Position numbers and translations under genes: made by a program
Shown: positions 40,266 to 48,545 of the stretch, in pieces
How positions within the stretch are numbered: position 1 is the stretch's first letter
How the letters are laid out: every line of letters begins with the position of its first letter
Source of the DNA: Myxococcales bacterium
GTDB lineage: Bacteria; Myxococcota; Myxococcia; Myxococcales; Anaeromyxobacteraceae
NCBI GenBank assembly: GCA_021806645.1
Contig: JAJZQX010000013.1
Location: 62,001-126,000, forward strand
Reading direction: 5' to 3'
DNA length: 64,000 nucleotides
The notes under the pieces: model-generated
What the model was told of the DNA's origin: nothing
Database searches by the model: none
What the model saw: only the letters and a program-made list of their open reading frames with translations

Positions 40266-41588
40266 TCAGTGGCCGCGGACGGCGCGGACCGCCTGGGCGG
40301 CGGCGCCGAAGACGCCGGGGATCTGGGCTTCGGTGAGGCAGGAGAAGGCGATGCGCAGGTCGGTCTTGCCGAGCGCGATGGTCCCGACGCCGTGGTCGTC
40401 GAGCAGCCTCACCCGGGTGGCGTCGGCGTCCACGCCCTTGAGCCGCAGGCACATGAAGTACCCCGAGTTGAAGGGGTAGACGTCCCAGCAGTCGGCATAG
40501 GCGGCCTTGCGGCACTCGGCCGCCGTCACCTCGGCACGCCTGCGCAGGGTGGCCACCTTCTCGGCCTGCTGGGCCCGGAACTCCGGGTCGTTGAGCGCCC
40601 GCAAGACCACCGACTGGCCGGGGTTGGTGATGTTGGAGACGTAGGCGCGGATCAGGCCGGCGGTCTTGTCCTCGAGCGCCTTGTAGGCCGCCGCGGTGCC
40701 GTTCTTGACGCCGAAGGTGAGGAAGCCGACGCGCAGCCCCCAGATGAACGCCTCCTTGGTGCCGCCGTCCACCTTGATGGCCAGCAGGTGGTCGGAGGCG
40801 CGGGCCAGCGCGCCGAAGACCGACTCGGTCTGGCAGCCCGGGTGGTAGAACATCCCGTAGTAGGCGTCGTCGATGCATACCACCAGCCGCGTGCCGGCCG
40901 CGGCCTCGGCGGTGAGCGCGGCCACGATGGCGCTGGCCTCGGCCCGCGTCGGCGTGTAGCCCGAAGGGTTGTTGGGGAAGTTGAGCCCCACCACCACCTT
41001 CTTCCCGCGATGGCGCAGCAGCCCGGCCTTGAAGCCCGGCAGGTTGAAGCCGGTCAGCTTCTCGTCGAAGAAGGGGAAGTAGTCGAAGCTGGCGCCGAGC
41101 CGCGTCTCCCAGCAGAGGTTGTAGTTCTCCCAGAGCAGGTCGGCGGTGAGCACCACGTCGCCCGGGTCGAGGAAGAGGTCGCCGACCAGGCCGAGCCCGT
41201 GCGTGAGGGCGTTGGTGACCACCGGGTTGGAGACCGGGTGGTCGCCCAGCGAGGGGGTCTCGGCCCGCTGCTTCTTGCCCCAGGCGGCGCGGAGGTCGGG
41301 CTTCCCGTAGCTGGGCGCGTAGTCGTAGATCTCGCTGGGCGTGAGGCCATTGAAGTACTTGCTCACCGCGGCCAGGTGCATGGGCGCGCCGTTCTCGGTG
41401 GCGATGCCGACGGTGGCGTTGGCGGTCCTGGCCTTCTGCTTGGCCTCGGCCCCCTGCGCCAGGATCCCCTTGGCCGGGAAGAAGAAGCGCTTGCCCCGCT
41501 CGGAGAGCAGGTCGAGGACCACCGGGCAGTCCTTCTTCAGGGCGTCGTTGGAGGCCTGGGCGAGCGGGTTGAGCGGCGCGGCGGGCAT
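40266..41588 (-). CDS. class I/II PLP-dependent aminotransferase
   Basis: Aspartate-aminotransferase-fold enzyme, 440 residues. Visible residues are the substrate segment NFPNNPSGY (from 203), the PLP-ring Asp in CIDDAYY (D240 or D241), the Schiff-base lysine K278 in VDGGTKEAFIWG and a later FSCLTEAQIPG, where an Arg binds substrate carboxylate. The N-terminal segment (LKKDCPVVLDLLSERGKRFFFP) is unlike typical AspC. Substrate is not predictable. ATG 41588 has GGAG eight bases upstream. The gene is upstream of the Deg-type protease. Confidence 0.88.
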   Translation of the reverse strand: MPAAPLNPLAQASNDALKKDCPVVLDLLSERGKRFFFPAKGILAQGAEAKQKARTANATVGIATENGAPMHLAAVSKYFNGLTPSEIYDYAPSYGKPDLRAAWGKKQRAETPSLGDHPVSNPVVTNALTHGLGLVGDLFLDPGDVVLTADLLWENYNLCWETRLGASFDYFPFFDEKLTGFNLPGFKAGLLRHRGKKVVVGLNFPNNPSGYTPTRAEASAIVAALTAEAAAGTRLVVCIDDAYYGMFYHPGCQTESVFGALARASDHLLAIKVDGGTKEAFIWGLRVGFLTFGVKNGTAAAYKALEDKTAGLIRAYVSNITNPGQSVVLRALNDPEFRAQQAEKVATLRRRAEVTAAECRKAAYADCWDVYPFNSGYFMCLRLKGVDADATRVRLLDDHGVGTIALGKTDLRIAFSCLTEAQIPGVFGAAAQAVRAVRGH

Positions 41589-41651
41589 GCGGGATCTCCT
41601 GGCGGGGTGGCGTTCTCGCGGCGGGTGGGCGGCCGGTCAATGTGGCACGTC

Positions 41652-41685
41652 CCGCGAAGCCGGTTCAAGGGAGAACCGGTCGCGG
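41652..41685 (-). terminator. bulged hairpin after the secreted-protein gene
   Basis: CCGCGA and CCGGTTC pair with GAACCGG and TCGCGG (13 bp with a two-base bulge) around a six-base loop, three bases past the stop at 41688. No T-run follows. Confidence 0.5.
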
Positions 41686-41687
41686 CC

Positions 41688-42977
41688 TCAACGGATTCCG
41701 ATGGGCGGGGGCGGCGGCGGGCAGCAGACGCCGAACCGCTCGGCCAGGCCGGGGAACTGGCACGGGCTCCACCAGGCCGGTGCCGGGCCGGCGCCGCTCC
41801 AGGCGGTGGGGCGGGGCGGGTCGCGCGGGGCCGGGACCACCAGCGAGCCGACGAAGTCCCCCCTGGTGTAGACGGCGTCGATGAGGGCGGCCAGCTTGCC
41901 CACCTCGGCGGGCGTGACCCGGCCGCTCGAGGTGGCCTGGTAGAACTGGACCGTGACCCGGACCGGGAAGCGCGGGTCGCGCTCGATGGTGAGGCCGGCC
42001 AGCTCGGTGAACGGCCCCTCCAGCTCGCCGTGGCCCAGCACCGCCTGCTCCATCGAGTCGGCCGACTCGGCCGCCATGGCCGACTTGGCCTCCGACTTCA
42101 ACATGGGGGCCTGGGCGCCGGCGGCGAGGCCGTACCAGCGGCGCGGGTGCACCACCTTGAGCGGCACCTGGATGAGCATGAGCAGGTTGGCGTCCTCGCC
42201 GAGGCGCGCGGCCGACTCGCCGTTCATGGTGGTGCCGCTCGCCTCCACGTCGGAGCGCCGCTCGGCGGTGAGCGGGGCCCGCTGGCCGCCGGCGTTGAAG
42301 AAGAGCCGCTGCCCCCAGCTCCCGGTGCCGAGCTGGTCGCGGCCGTTGTCCACGATCGACATCGAGGTCCCCTGCCGGGTCACCAGGATGGAGAGGACGG
42401 CGGGGTGGCCGGCCGTGGACTGGTAGTTGAAGATGACCGGGTGGAAGGTGGCGGCGGTGCCGTGGGGCACCGGCAGGAAGGCGGCCTGCGCCGAGACCAG
42501 CGCGTGGCTGTCGCGAGGGGCGAGCAAGGTGCCGCCGCGGATGACGCCGCTCCCGGGGAGCGAGAGGTGGCGCGACGGGTTGGAGAGGAGCTCGCGCAGC
42601 GTCAGCACCTGCTCGCCGGCGCCGTCCCGCTGGTTGCCGGTCCGGACCCAGACCTTGTCGAGCCTCACGTCGGCGCTCCGATCGGCGAAGTTGGGGAAGC
42701 GCAGCACCGGCATGAGCGCCTGCCGCCGGCCACGGCCGGCCCCATCCACCACCTCGATGGTGACGTCGGAGATGTTGGGGCCGACCGAGGAGCCCTGGTG
42801 GCGGCCGGTGTCCTCCCAGAGGACGTTGACGAACTGCAGGCCGTGGGCGGCGGCGAGCCGCTGGGCCGCGGCGTCGGAGACCAGGTTGGCGACCCGCTCG
42901 ACCGCCGGCTCGGGCGGCACGGCGACGGCGTGGGCGGTGAGGAGGGCGGCGAGGGCGGCGGCGAGCGGGCTGGGCAT
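41688..42977 (-). CDS. secreted protein of unknown family
   Basis: The 429-residue product has a likely signal peptide (MPSPLAAALAALLTAHAVAV). The mature protein contains beta-rich segments (DVTIEVVDGAGRGRRQALMPVLRFP, LPGSGVIRGGTLLAPRDSHALVSAQ, AAFLPVPHGTAATFHPVIFNYQST). It ends with CCPPPPPPIGIR, and the tail bears three Cys and a Pro run. I cannot assign a family. A 13-bp bulged hairpin follows its stop, so it ends its own transcript. It is divergent from the FliK/SctP-like cluster; the 166-bp gap (42978-43143) shows no clear promoter. Confidence 0.8.
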   Translation of the reverse strand: MPSPLAAALAALLTAHAVAVPPEPAVERVANLVSDAAAQRLAAAHGLQFVNVLWEDTGRHQGSSVGPNISDVTIEVVDGAGRGRRQALMPVLRFPNFADRSADVRLDKVWVRTGNQRDGAGEQVLTLRELLSNPSRHLSLPGSGVIRGGTLLAPRDSHALVSAQAAFLPVPHGTAATFHPVIFNYQSTAGHPAVLSILVTRQGTSMSIVDNGRDQLGTGSWGQRLFFNAGGQRAPLTAERRSDVEASGTTMNGESAARLGEDANLLMLIQVPLKVVHPRRWYGLAAGAQAPMLKSEAKSAMAAESADSMEQAVLGHGELEGPFTELAGLTIERDPRFPVRVTVQFYQATSSGRVTPAEVGKLAALIDAVYTRGDFVGSLVVPAPRDPPRPTAWSGAGPAPAWWSPCQFPGLAERFGVCCPPPPPPIGIR

Positions 42978-43143
42978 GTCGGGCTCCGGGGTGGGTGGCT
43001 CTGGAGGTCAACGCGCCGAACGGAAAAGCGATCTGGAAGGTCGCGCCACGGCCGCCGGTCCACGCTTCGGCCGGCGGTGGCGGGGTCGATGGTCCTGATT
43101 GCGGCCGGTTCTGGGCGGCACCGGCGCTGCACCCCTCGGCGCC

Positions 43144-43749
43144 ATGACCCCACCCGACACCTTCATCGAGATGGCCCGCCGGCTGGCGAGGGAGGGGGCG
43201 GGCGCCGCCTGCGACCTCGAGGCCGACCGGCTCATGGCCCGCGCCAGGCAGCTGCCGACGCCGCGCGCCCGCACCCTGCGCCGCGCCGCCATCGGCCTCA
43301 CCATCGCCGCCCGCGAGCTCTACGCGCTGTCGCCCGGCGGCCCCTTGCCGGCCTTCCGTCCCATCGGGCTGCGCGGCGCCGTGGCCGCCGGCTCCCTGGC
43401 GCTGGCGCGCGGCCGCACCCGGCGGGCGGAGCTGATCGGCCTCGCCGCGGCGGCGGCCGCACCCGACAGCCCGGCCGGGCTCCGGCTGGCCGGGCAGGCG
43501 CTCTTCGCGCAGGGGCGGTTCGAGCCGGCGGTGCGCGCCCTCACGGCGGCCATCGCGCGCGACCCGTTCGACGCCTTCACGCGGGCGCTCCACGCCGAGG
43601 CGCTGGTCTTCTCGGGCGAGCACGAGGCCGGCTGGCGGGCGCTCTCGCTGGCGCGGGCCCGGGGCGGTGAGCCGGTGGCCCTGGCACAGGCCCTCGAGCT
43701 GGCCCTCCGGACCGGGGCCCTGCGCCGCGCCGGGCGGAGGGCGTCGTGA
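43144..43749 (+). CDS. TPR-like helical protein, first gene of a three-gene cluster
   Basis: The 201-residue product is Ala/Arg/Leu-rich and helical, with a TPR-like tail (AQGRFEPAVRALTAAIARDPFDAFTRALHAEALVFSGEHEAGWRALSLARA). It has no signal peptide. I chose ATG 43144 because the frame before it lacks coding character. Its stop overlaps the next start (GTGA), tying the three genes together. A TPR chaperone is common beside secretion-system genes, but this is an inference from the third gene. Confidence 0.7.
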   Translation: MTPPDTFIEMARRLAREGAGAACDLEADRLMARARQLPTPRARTLRRAAIGLTIAARELYALSPGGPLPAFRPIGLRGAVAAGSLALARGRTRRAELIGLAAAAAAPDSPAGLRLAGQALFAQGRFEPAVRALTAAIARDPFDAFTRALHAEALVFSGEHEAGWRALSLARARGGEPVALAQALELALRTGALRRAGRRAS

Positions 43750-44036
43750 ACCGTCGAGCGCCGAGCGAGGCCGACCTGGCCGAGGCCTGGGACGAGGTGG
43801 CCCGGCTGCGCCGGCTGGCGCGGGTGGCGGCGAGCGAGGCGGCCGAGCGGCGGCGGCTGGTGGGCGGGTCCGGGGGCGACCCGTTCCACCCGAGGTCGCA
43901 GGGGCTGGCGGCGGCGGCCGACTTCCACGAGGGGCGAGCGGCGCAGGCGGCCGAGCGTGCCCGCGGCGCGGAGCGGCTGGCGGCGGCGCTGGAGGCGAGG
44001 CTCGGGCCGGCGCGCGGAGCGGCCCGATGCGCGTGA
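43746..44036 (+). CDS. small coiled-coil protein, second gene of the cluster
   Basis: The 96-residue product has two long charged, Ala-rich helices (DLAEAWDEVARLRRLARVAASEAAERRRL and QGLAAAADFHEGRAAQAAERARGAERLAAALEARL) with a Gly/Pro-containing turn between (VGGSGGDPFHP). The two-helix pattern recalls FliJ/SctO-type stalk proteins but is shorter than those, so that identity is a guess. It overlaps both neighbours (four bases upstream, ten bases downstream). Confidence 0.65.
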   Translation: MNRRAPSEADLAEAWDEVARLRRLARVAASEAAERRRLVGGSGGDPFHPRSQGLAAAADFHEGRAAQAAERARGAERLAAALEARLGPARGAARCA

Positions 44037-44677
44037 CCCCCGAGGAGCGCGTGGCCGAGCAGCGGCGGGACGCGGGGCGACGCGGCGACTTCAACGCGGC
44101 GCTCGACCGGGCCGAGGCGAGGCGGACCGAGGCGGGGCGGGCCGACGCCGGGCGGGAGGCGCGTCGGGAGCGCGAGCGGCAGGAGGCGACGCGTGGGGCC
44201 GAGGCGCGTGGCCGGCAGGTGGGCTCGGACGGGGCGGCCGCGCGGGCCGGCTCGGGCGCGGCGAGCGCGGCCCTGGGGGCGGGGGCCGGCGAGCCGACGA
44301 CGAGCGGCGGCCCCACGGCTCCGGTCGCCGGTGCCGAAGCGGCGCACGCCGCCGGGCCGGGCGGCTCGGGCATGGTCGGTCCGGCCAGCGAGGCGGGGCG
44401 GGCGGCCCTGGCGCAGGCGGTCCGGGCGCTGCCGCCGGTCATCGAGGCCTTCGGCGCCTCCGGCCAGGCGGCCCTGTCGATCGACTTCGGAGGCGCGCTC
44501 GGCGTGGAGCTGCGGCAGGCGCCCGGCGGGGTGGAGGTGCGGCTCTCGGCGTCGGCGGCGCTCCGGCCCGCGGCGCGCGCCGAGCTGGCCGCACTCTGCC
44601 GGACGCTGGCGGCGCGGGGGGTGTCGGTGGTGAGCGCCGAGGTGCGCGGGGGAAGGGCGTGGCGGGGCCGGTCGTGA
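44027..44677 (+). CDS. FliK/SctP-like protein with FliK-type C-terminal domain
   Basis: The 216-residue product has a long Ala/Gly/Arg-rich N-terminal half (probably disordered) and a compact C-terminal part. That part reads ALSIDFGGALGVELRQAPGGVEVRLSASAALRPAARAELAALCRTLAARGVSVVSAEVRGG. This fits the FliK C-terminal pattern in which a paired beta hairpin is followed by a helix and final strand. FliK and its secretion homologue SctP measure hook or needle length and switch substrate. ATG 44027 overlaps the preceding gene by ten bases. No other type III component is visible nearby, so the cluster may be a remnant or part of a dispersed system. Confidence 0.6.
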   Translation: MRVTPEERVAEQRRDAGRRGDFNAALDRAEARRTEAGRADAGREARRERERQEATRGAEARGRQVGSDGAAARAGSGAASAALGAGAGEPTTSGGPTAPVAGAEAAHAAGPGGSGMVGPASEAGRAALAQAVRALPPVIEAFGASGQAALSIDFGGALGVELRQAPGGVEVRLSASAALRPAARAELAALCRTLAARGVSVVSAEVRGGRAWRGRS

Positions 44678-44701
44678 CCCTGCCAGGCCGGTCAGGTCAC
44701 T

Positions 44702-44730
44702 TTGACACGGGTACCGTGCGCACGTATCCT
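44702..44730 (+). promoter_or_regulatory. strong promoter of the toxin-antitoxin operon
   Basis: A perfect TTGACA (44702-44707), a 17-bp spacer and TATCCT (44725-44730) precede the antitoxin ATG at 44737 by six bases. The predicted RNA start is at or beside the ATG, with no Shine-Dalgarno, so the mRNA is likely leaderless. Confidence 0.6.
44715..44724. promoter_or_regulatory. palindromic operator candidate CGTGCGCACG
   Basis: A 10-bp perfect palindrome lies in the spacer and abuts the -10. Binding there by the ribbon-helix-helix antitoxin would block RNA polymerase, the usual form of autoregulation for such pairs. Confidence 0.45.
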
Positions 44731-44736
44731 GTGGAT

Positions 44737-44958
44737 ATGAACGTCACGCTGGCGCTCGATGAACAGGTGGTGGCCCGGGCCCGAAAGAAGGCCGCGGCGC
44801 TGGGCAAGAGCTTGAACCAGGTCATCCGCGACTACCTCGAGCGGCTCGCGGGCGGCGACGATCCGGAGCGGAGCATCGAGGAGTTCAAGCGCCTCTCCGG
44901 CAGGGGACACGCCCGCGGGTGGCGGTTCGATCGAGACCAGCTCCATGAGCGCACGTAG
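44737..44958 (+). CDS. vapB: ribbon-helix-helix antitoxin (VapB-like)
   Basis: The 73-residue product begins NVTLALDEQVVARARKKAAALGKSLNQVIRDYLERLAGG, a ribbon-helix-helix DNA-binding domain with the typical short basic strand and two helices. The C-terminal tail (RSIEEFKRLSGRGHARGWRFDRDQLHERT) is the probable toxin-binding part. It overlaps the toxin gene by 14 bases, normal for toxin-antitoxin pairs. The promoter and palindrome upstream suggest self-repression. Other antitoxin types share this fold, but the PIN partner supports VapB. Confidence 0.9.
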   Translation: MNVTLALDEQVVARARKKAAALGKSLNQVIRDYLERLAGGDDPERSIEEFKRLSGRGHARGWRFDRDQLHERT

Positions 44959-45358
44959 CTTCTTCGACACCAACGTGCTGGTCTACGCCGACGACAAGTC
45001 GGCTCCGGCCAAGCGCAGGCGCGCCATCGAGTTGGTGGCCGAGCATCGCCGAGCTGGGACCGGCGTGGTCTCCCTGCAGGTTCTCCAGGAGTATTTCGTC
45101 GCCGCGACCCGGAAGCTCCAGGTCGACGCCGCCACGGCGCGCCGGAAGGTCGAGCTTCTCTCGGAATTCGACGTCGCGGCCCCGGACCTCGCGGACGTCC
45201 TCGCCGCCATCGACCTGCACCGGCTCCACGGCTTCTCGTTCTGGGACGCGCTGGTCTTCCGCGCGGCCAGGCAGTCTGGCTGCAGCGTGCTCCTCTCCGA
45301 GGACTTCCAGGACCGGCGGGAGGTCGACGGGGTGCGCATCGTCAACCCGTTCCGGTAG
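44945..45358 (+). CDS. vapC: PIN-domain toxin (VapC-like)
   Basis: Predicted Mg-dependent RNase of the VapC family, 137 residues. It starts SARSFFDTNVLVYADD, so the first catalytic Asp (in FFDTNVL) is present. Later acidic residues in LQVLQEYFVAATRK, FSFWDALVFRAARQ and LLSEDFQD complete the PIN active site. VapC toxins cut tRNA or rRNA; a tRNA gene lies 63 bp downstream, but a relation is not shown. The toxin seems intact. Confidence 0.92.
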   Translation: MSARSFFDTNVLVYADDKSAPAKRRRAIELVAEHRRAGTGVVSLQVLQEYFVAATRKLQVDAATARRKVELLSEFDVAAPDLADVLAAIDLHRLHGFSFWDALVFRAARQSGCSVLLSEDFQDRREVDGVRIVNPFR

Positions 45359-45378
45359 GACGTGGCTGGTCACCGACG

Positions 45379-45407
45379 TTGACGCCCCTCCGGCCCTTCG
45401 CTACAAG
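45379..45407 (+). promoter_or_regulatory. tRNA-Cys promoter
   Basis: TTGACG (45379-45384) and TACAAG (45402-45407) are 17 bp apart. The predicted start is about seven bases before the mature tRNA 5' end at 45421. Confidence 0.55.
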
Positions 45408-45420
45408 AGGCCCCCGGCAC

Positions 45421-45495
45421 GGCACCGTCGCCAAGTGGTAAGGCAAGGGTCTGCAAAACCCTTATTCCCCGGTTCGAATCCGGGCGGTGCCTCCA
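45421..45495 (+). tRNA. tRNA-Cys (anticodon GCA)
   Basis: Acceptor arms GGCACCG and CGGTGCC pair perfectly, the anticodon stem AGGGT...ACCCT surrounds a loop with GCA at 45453-45455, and the T arm is CCCGG-TTCGAAT-CCGGG. The discriminator base is T and CCA is encoded. The U73 plus GCA combination is typical of cysteine tRNA. No duplicated 3' end is seen that would mark an integration site. Confidence 0.95.
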
Positions 45496-45691
45496 GTCCC
45501 TTCCGGCATCCCTCATTGCCACCGAGATCTGCCAGTACGGCGGCGTCGATCTCGACGAGACCCAGCCGGGGCACGAGGTCGGGATTTTCTTGCGGTGGTG
45601 CGCGGGGGAGGCCACACTCCCCGTCCAGACCGGGGGACCTTGCGCGGTGCCGGGCTCCGGCCGTCTCGACCCACACTGGAGGAATGACGAC

Positions 45692-46330
45692 ATGCGCAAG
45701 CTGCTCCTCGCCGCCGCCCTGGTTCTCGCCGTGCCCACCGTTTCCCAGGCCCAGTTCGGCCTGGGCGTCCGCCTCGGCTACGGGGTGCCGGGCGGTGACG
45801 TGGTGAAGGGCGGCAAGTACACCGATGGCATCAAGTCCTCGACGCCGATCCAGCTGGACGCCATGTTCAGGACCGGCGCCAACACGGCCGCCGGCCTCTA
45901 CCTCGGCTACGCAGTCAACACCCTCAACAGCGACATCAAGGCCAGTTGCAGTGCCCTCGGTGTCAGCTGCAGCTCCAGCACCTTCCGCGTCGGCCTCCAG
46001 TTCACCGGTGAGTTCCTCGATCTCGGCCTGATCGGCCTCTGGGGTGGCATCGGCACCGGGTACGAGTCGCTCACCATCAAGGAGGAGCTGGGCGGTGCCA
46101 AGGCCGAGATGAACCTGCGCGGCTGGGAGTGGGCCACCATCTCCGCGGGCGCCGACCTGAAGCCCCTGAAGCTCATCAACGCCGGACTCTTCGTCAGCTA
46201 CGGCTTCGGCCAGTTCCGCGTCCAGTCGTTCAAGGTGACCGGCTATCCCGATGAGACACACGGCATCGGCTCCGACAAGGCCACCCACAACCTGTTCCAG
46301 ATCGGCCTGCGGGGCATGTTGAACCTGTAG
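45692..46330 (+). CDS. outer-membrane beta-barrel protein
   Basis: The 212-residue product has a signal peptide (MRKLLLAAALVLAVPTVSQA) and a mature part of alternating short hydrophobic strands (FGLGVRLGYGVPGGDV, AAGLYLGYAVNT, FRVGLQFTGEFLDLGLIGLWGGIG, LFVSYGFGQFRV). It ends LFQIGLRGMLNL with a terminal hydrophobic residue, as in OmpW/OmpX-like barrels. A loop with two Cys (CSALGVSC) may form a disulfide. I chose ATG 45692 because GGAGG is nine bases upstream and the signal starts there. The region between it and the tRNA (45496-45691) shows no gene. Confidence 0.85.
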   Translation: MRKLLLAAALVLAVPTVSQAQFGLGVRLGYGVPGGDVVKGGKYTDGIKSSTPIQLDAMFRTGANTAAGLYLGYAVNTLNSDIKASCSALGVSCSSSTFRVGLQFTGEFLDLGLIGLWGGIGTGYESLTIKEELGGAKAEMNLRGWEWATISAGADLKPLKLINAGLFVSYGFGQFRVQSFKVTGYPDETHGIGSDKATHNLFQIGLRGMLNL

Positions 46331-46358
46331 CAGCACGGCACCACTCGCTGCACCCAGG

Positions 46359-46378
46359 CGGCCGCCTCCGGGCGGCCG
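46359..46378 (+). terminator. hairpin after the barrel-protein gene
   Basis: Arms CGGCCGCC and GGCGGCCG (8 bp) around TCCG lie 29 bp after the stop. No T-run follows. Confidence 0.45.
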
Positions 46379-46497
46379 TCGCCGATTGTGAGGTGGGAGG
46401 GCGCACCGAAGCCCCGATGGCGGACCGGGCCCTCCTTGGCACCTCGACGCCGGGGCGTTCGAGTTCCGGCGCGGGGCTGCGGATCATGGAGCGCGGC

Positions 46498-46526
46498 TGG
46501 AACCGCGCCGGCGGCGGCGCTAGATT
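46498..46526 (+). promoter_or_regulatory. possible promoter of the molybdopterin oxidoreductase
   Basis: TAGATT (46521-46526) lies ten bases before ATG 46536 with a weak TGGAAC 17 bp upstream. The predicted leader is about three bases, so the mRNA would be leaderless. Weak evidence. Confidence 0.28.
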
Positions 46527-46535
46527 CGTGGGCCA

Positions 46536-48536
46536 ATGTCCACGCTCGTCCCCTCCGCCTGCCCCTACGACTGCCCCGACGCCTGCGGCCTGCTCGCCGA
46601 GGTCGAAGGAGGCCGGCTCGTCGCCGTCCGCGGCAACGCCGCCCACCCGTACTCGCGCGGCTCGCTCTGCCCCAAGATGGTCCACTACGAGCGGACCGTG
46701 AACCACCCGGACCGGCTCACCCACCCGATGGTGCGGACCGGGGTCAAGGGGGAGGGGAAGTTCCGCCGCGCCTCATGGGACGAGGCCATCGCGCTCATCG
46801 CCGGGCGCTGGAAGGCGATCGCCGCCGAGCACGGGGCCGAGGCGATCCTGCCGTACTCCTACGCCGGGACCATGGGGCTGGTGCAGCGCAACGCCGGCCA
46901 CGCCTTCTTCCACCGGCTGGGCGCCTCGCAGCTCGACCGGACCATCTGCTCGCCGGCCAAGTCGGCCGGCATCGAGGCCATCCTCGGCGCGACCCCCGGG
47001 CCCGACCCCTCGGTGGCCTCCAGCGCCGACCTGGTGGTCCTCTGGGGCGTCAACGCGGTGGCCACCAACCTCCACTTCCTCGCCTACGTGAAGGAGGCGC
47101 GGAAGAAGGGGGCGCGGGTCTGGCTGGTCGACACGCACCAGACCGCCACGGCGGCGGTGGCCGACCGGGTCTTCGTCGTGAAGCCCGGCTCCGACGGCGC
47201 GCTGGCGCTCGGGCTCGTCCACCTGCTGGCGAGCCAGGGTCTCGCCGACGAACGGTTCCTGGCGGCCGAGGCGCTGGGCTGGCCCGAGCTCGAGGCGGCG
47301 GCGCTGGCCGACCACCCGCCGGCCCGGACGGAGGCGCTGACCGGGCTCGACGAGCCGGCACAGCTCGAGCTGGCGCGCGCGCTCGCCGAGGCCAGGGCGC
47401 CGGTGATCCGGATCGGCTCGGGGCTGAGCCGCTACGGCAACGGCGCCATGAACGTCCGCTCCATCGCCGCGCTGGCGGCCGTCTCCGGCGTGCTGGCCAA
47501 GAACGGCTTCTTCTGGGACGCCTCCACCGGCCCGGCCTTCCCGCTCGGCGCCTTCACGCGCCCCGACCTCATGGCCCGCCCCGCGCGCACCGTCAACATG
47601 AACCGGCTCGGCCACGCCCTCACCGAGCTGGCCGGCCCGCGCGTCATGTCGCTCTGCGTCTACGCCTCCAACCCGGCCGCGGTGGCGCCCGACCAGAACG
47701 CCGTGCTGCGCGGCCTGGCTCGCGAGGACCTCTTCACCGTGGTCCACGAGCGGTTCCTCACCGACACCGCCCGCTTCGCCGACGTGCTCCTGCCGGCCAC
47801 CACCTCGCTGGAGCACGCCGACCTCTACCGCTCCTACGGCCACTACGTGGTGCAGCGGGCCAGGCCGGCCATCCCGCCGCTAGGCGAGGCGCTGCCCAAC
47901 TGGGAGCTCTTCCGGCGGCTGGCGCGCGCCTGCGGGTTCGACGGCTCGCCCTTCGACCTCGACGCCGACGGCGTCATCGACCTGCTGCTCTCCGCGCCGT
48001 CGCCGTGGCTCAAGGGGTTCGACCTGGCCGCGCTCGACGCCGGCCGGCCGGTGACGCTCCAGCCGCCGCCCGGGCCGCGCTGGCGGACCCCGTCGGGCAA
48101 GGTGGAGCTGCTAAACCCGCGCCACCGCGAGCCGCTGCCGCGCCTCCTGCCGACCCACGCCGGGGAGGGGGCGCTCCCGCTCCGGCTCCAGACCGGGCCG
48201 GCCCTCTACTCGCTCAACTCCACCTTCATGGACCGCGACGATCTCGCCGCCAAGCGCGGCCCGCTGCGCGTCCGGCTCTCGCCCGCCGAGGCGACCGTGC
48301 GCGGGATCGCCGACGGGGCCCGGGTGGTCGCCTTCAACGAGCTGGGCGAGGTGGCGTTGCTGGCCGAGGTGACGGCGGCGGTGCCCGACGGCCTGGCCGT
48401 GATCGAAGGGGTCCACTGGAGCCGCGACACGCTGGGCGGGCGGAACGTCAACGCCCTCACCTCGCAGCGGCTCACCGACGAGGCGGGCGGCTCGACCTTC
48501 TACGACAACCGGATCGACGTCCGGCGGGCCGGCTGA
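46536..48536 (+). CDS. molybdopterin oxidoreductase with N-terminal 4Fe-4S site
   Basis: DMSO-reductase-family enzyme of 666 residues that binds bis-MGD and a 4Fe-4S cluster. The N-terminal cluster cysteines are C9, C13, C17 and C45 (ACPYDCPDACG and SLCPK). No Tat signal is seen, so it is cytoplasmic. Segments such as YSYAGTMGLVQRN, LWGVNAVATNLHF and the C-terminal WSRDTLGGRNVNALTSQRLTDEAGGSTFYDN fit the family. The Mo ligand residue cannot be named safely. It stands alone without a subunit partner, like formate-dehydrogenase-H-type or thiosulfate-type soluble enzymes. Substrate unknown. Confidence 0.9.
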   Translation: MSTLVPSACPYDCPDACGLLAEVEGGRLVAVRGNAAHPYSRGSLCPKMVHYERTVNHPDRLTHPMVRTGVKGEGKFRRASWDEAIALIAGRWKAIAAEHGAEAILPYSYAGTMGLVQRNAGHAFFHRLGASQLDRTICSPAKSAGIEAILGATPGPDPSVASSADLVVLWGVNAVATNLHFLAYVKEARKKGARVWLVDTHQTATAAVADRVFVVKPGSDGALALGLVHLLASQGLADERFLAAEALGWPELEAAALADHPPARTEALTGLDEPAQLELARALAEARAPVIRIGSGLSRYGNGAMNVRSIAALAAVSGVLAKNGFFWDASTGPAFPLGAFTRPDLMARPARTVNMNRLGHALTELAGPRVMSLCVYASNPAAVAPDQNAVLRGLAREDLFTVVHERFLTDTARFADVLLPATTSLEHADLYRSYGHYVVQRARPAIPPLGEALPNWELFRRLARACGFDGSPFDLDADGVIDLLLSAPSPWLKGFDLAALDAGRPVTLQPPPGPRWRTPSGKVELLNPRHREPLPRLLPTHAGEGALPLRLQTGPALYSLNSTFMDRDDLAAKRGPLRVRLSPAEATVRGIADGARVVAFNELGEVALLAEVTAAVPDGLAVIEGVHWSRDTLGGRNVNALTSQRLTDEAGGSTFYDNRIDVRRAG

Positions 48537-48545
48537 GCGGGGCGG

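Noticed and set aside
45421-45495. tRNA-Cys as an integration site
   Set aside because: No integrase gene or repeated 3' tRNA segment was seen in the neighbourhood.
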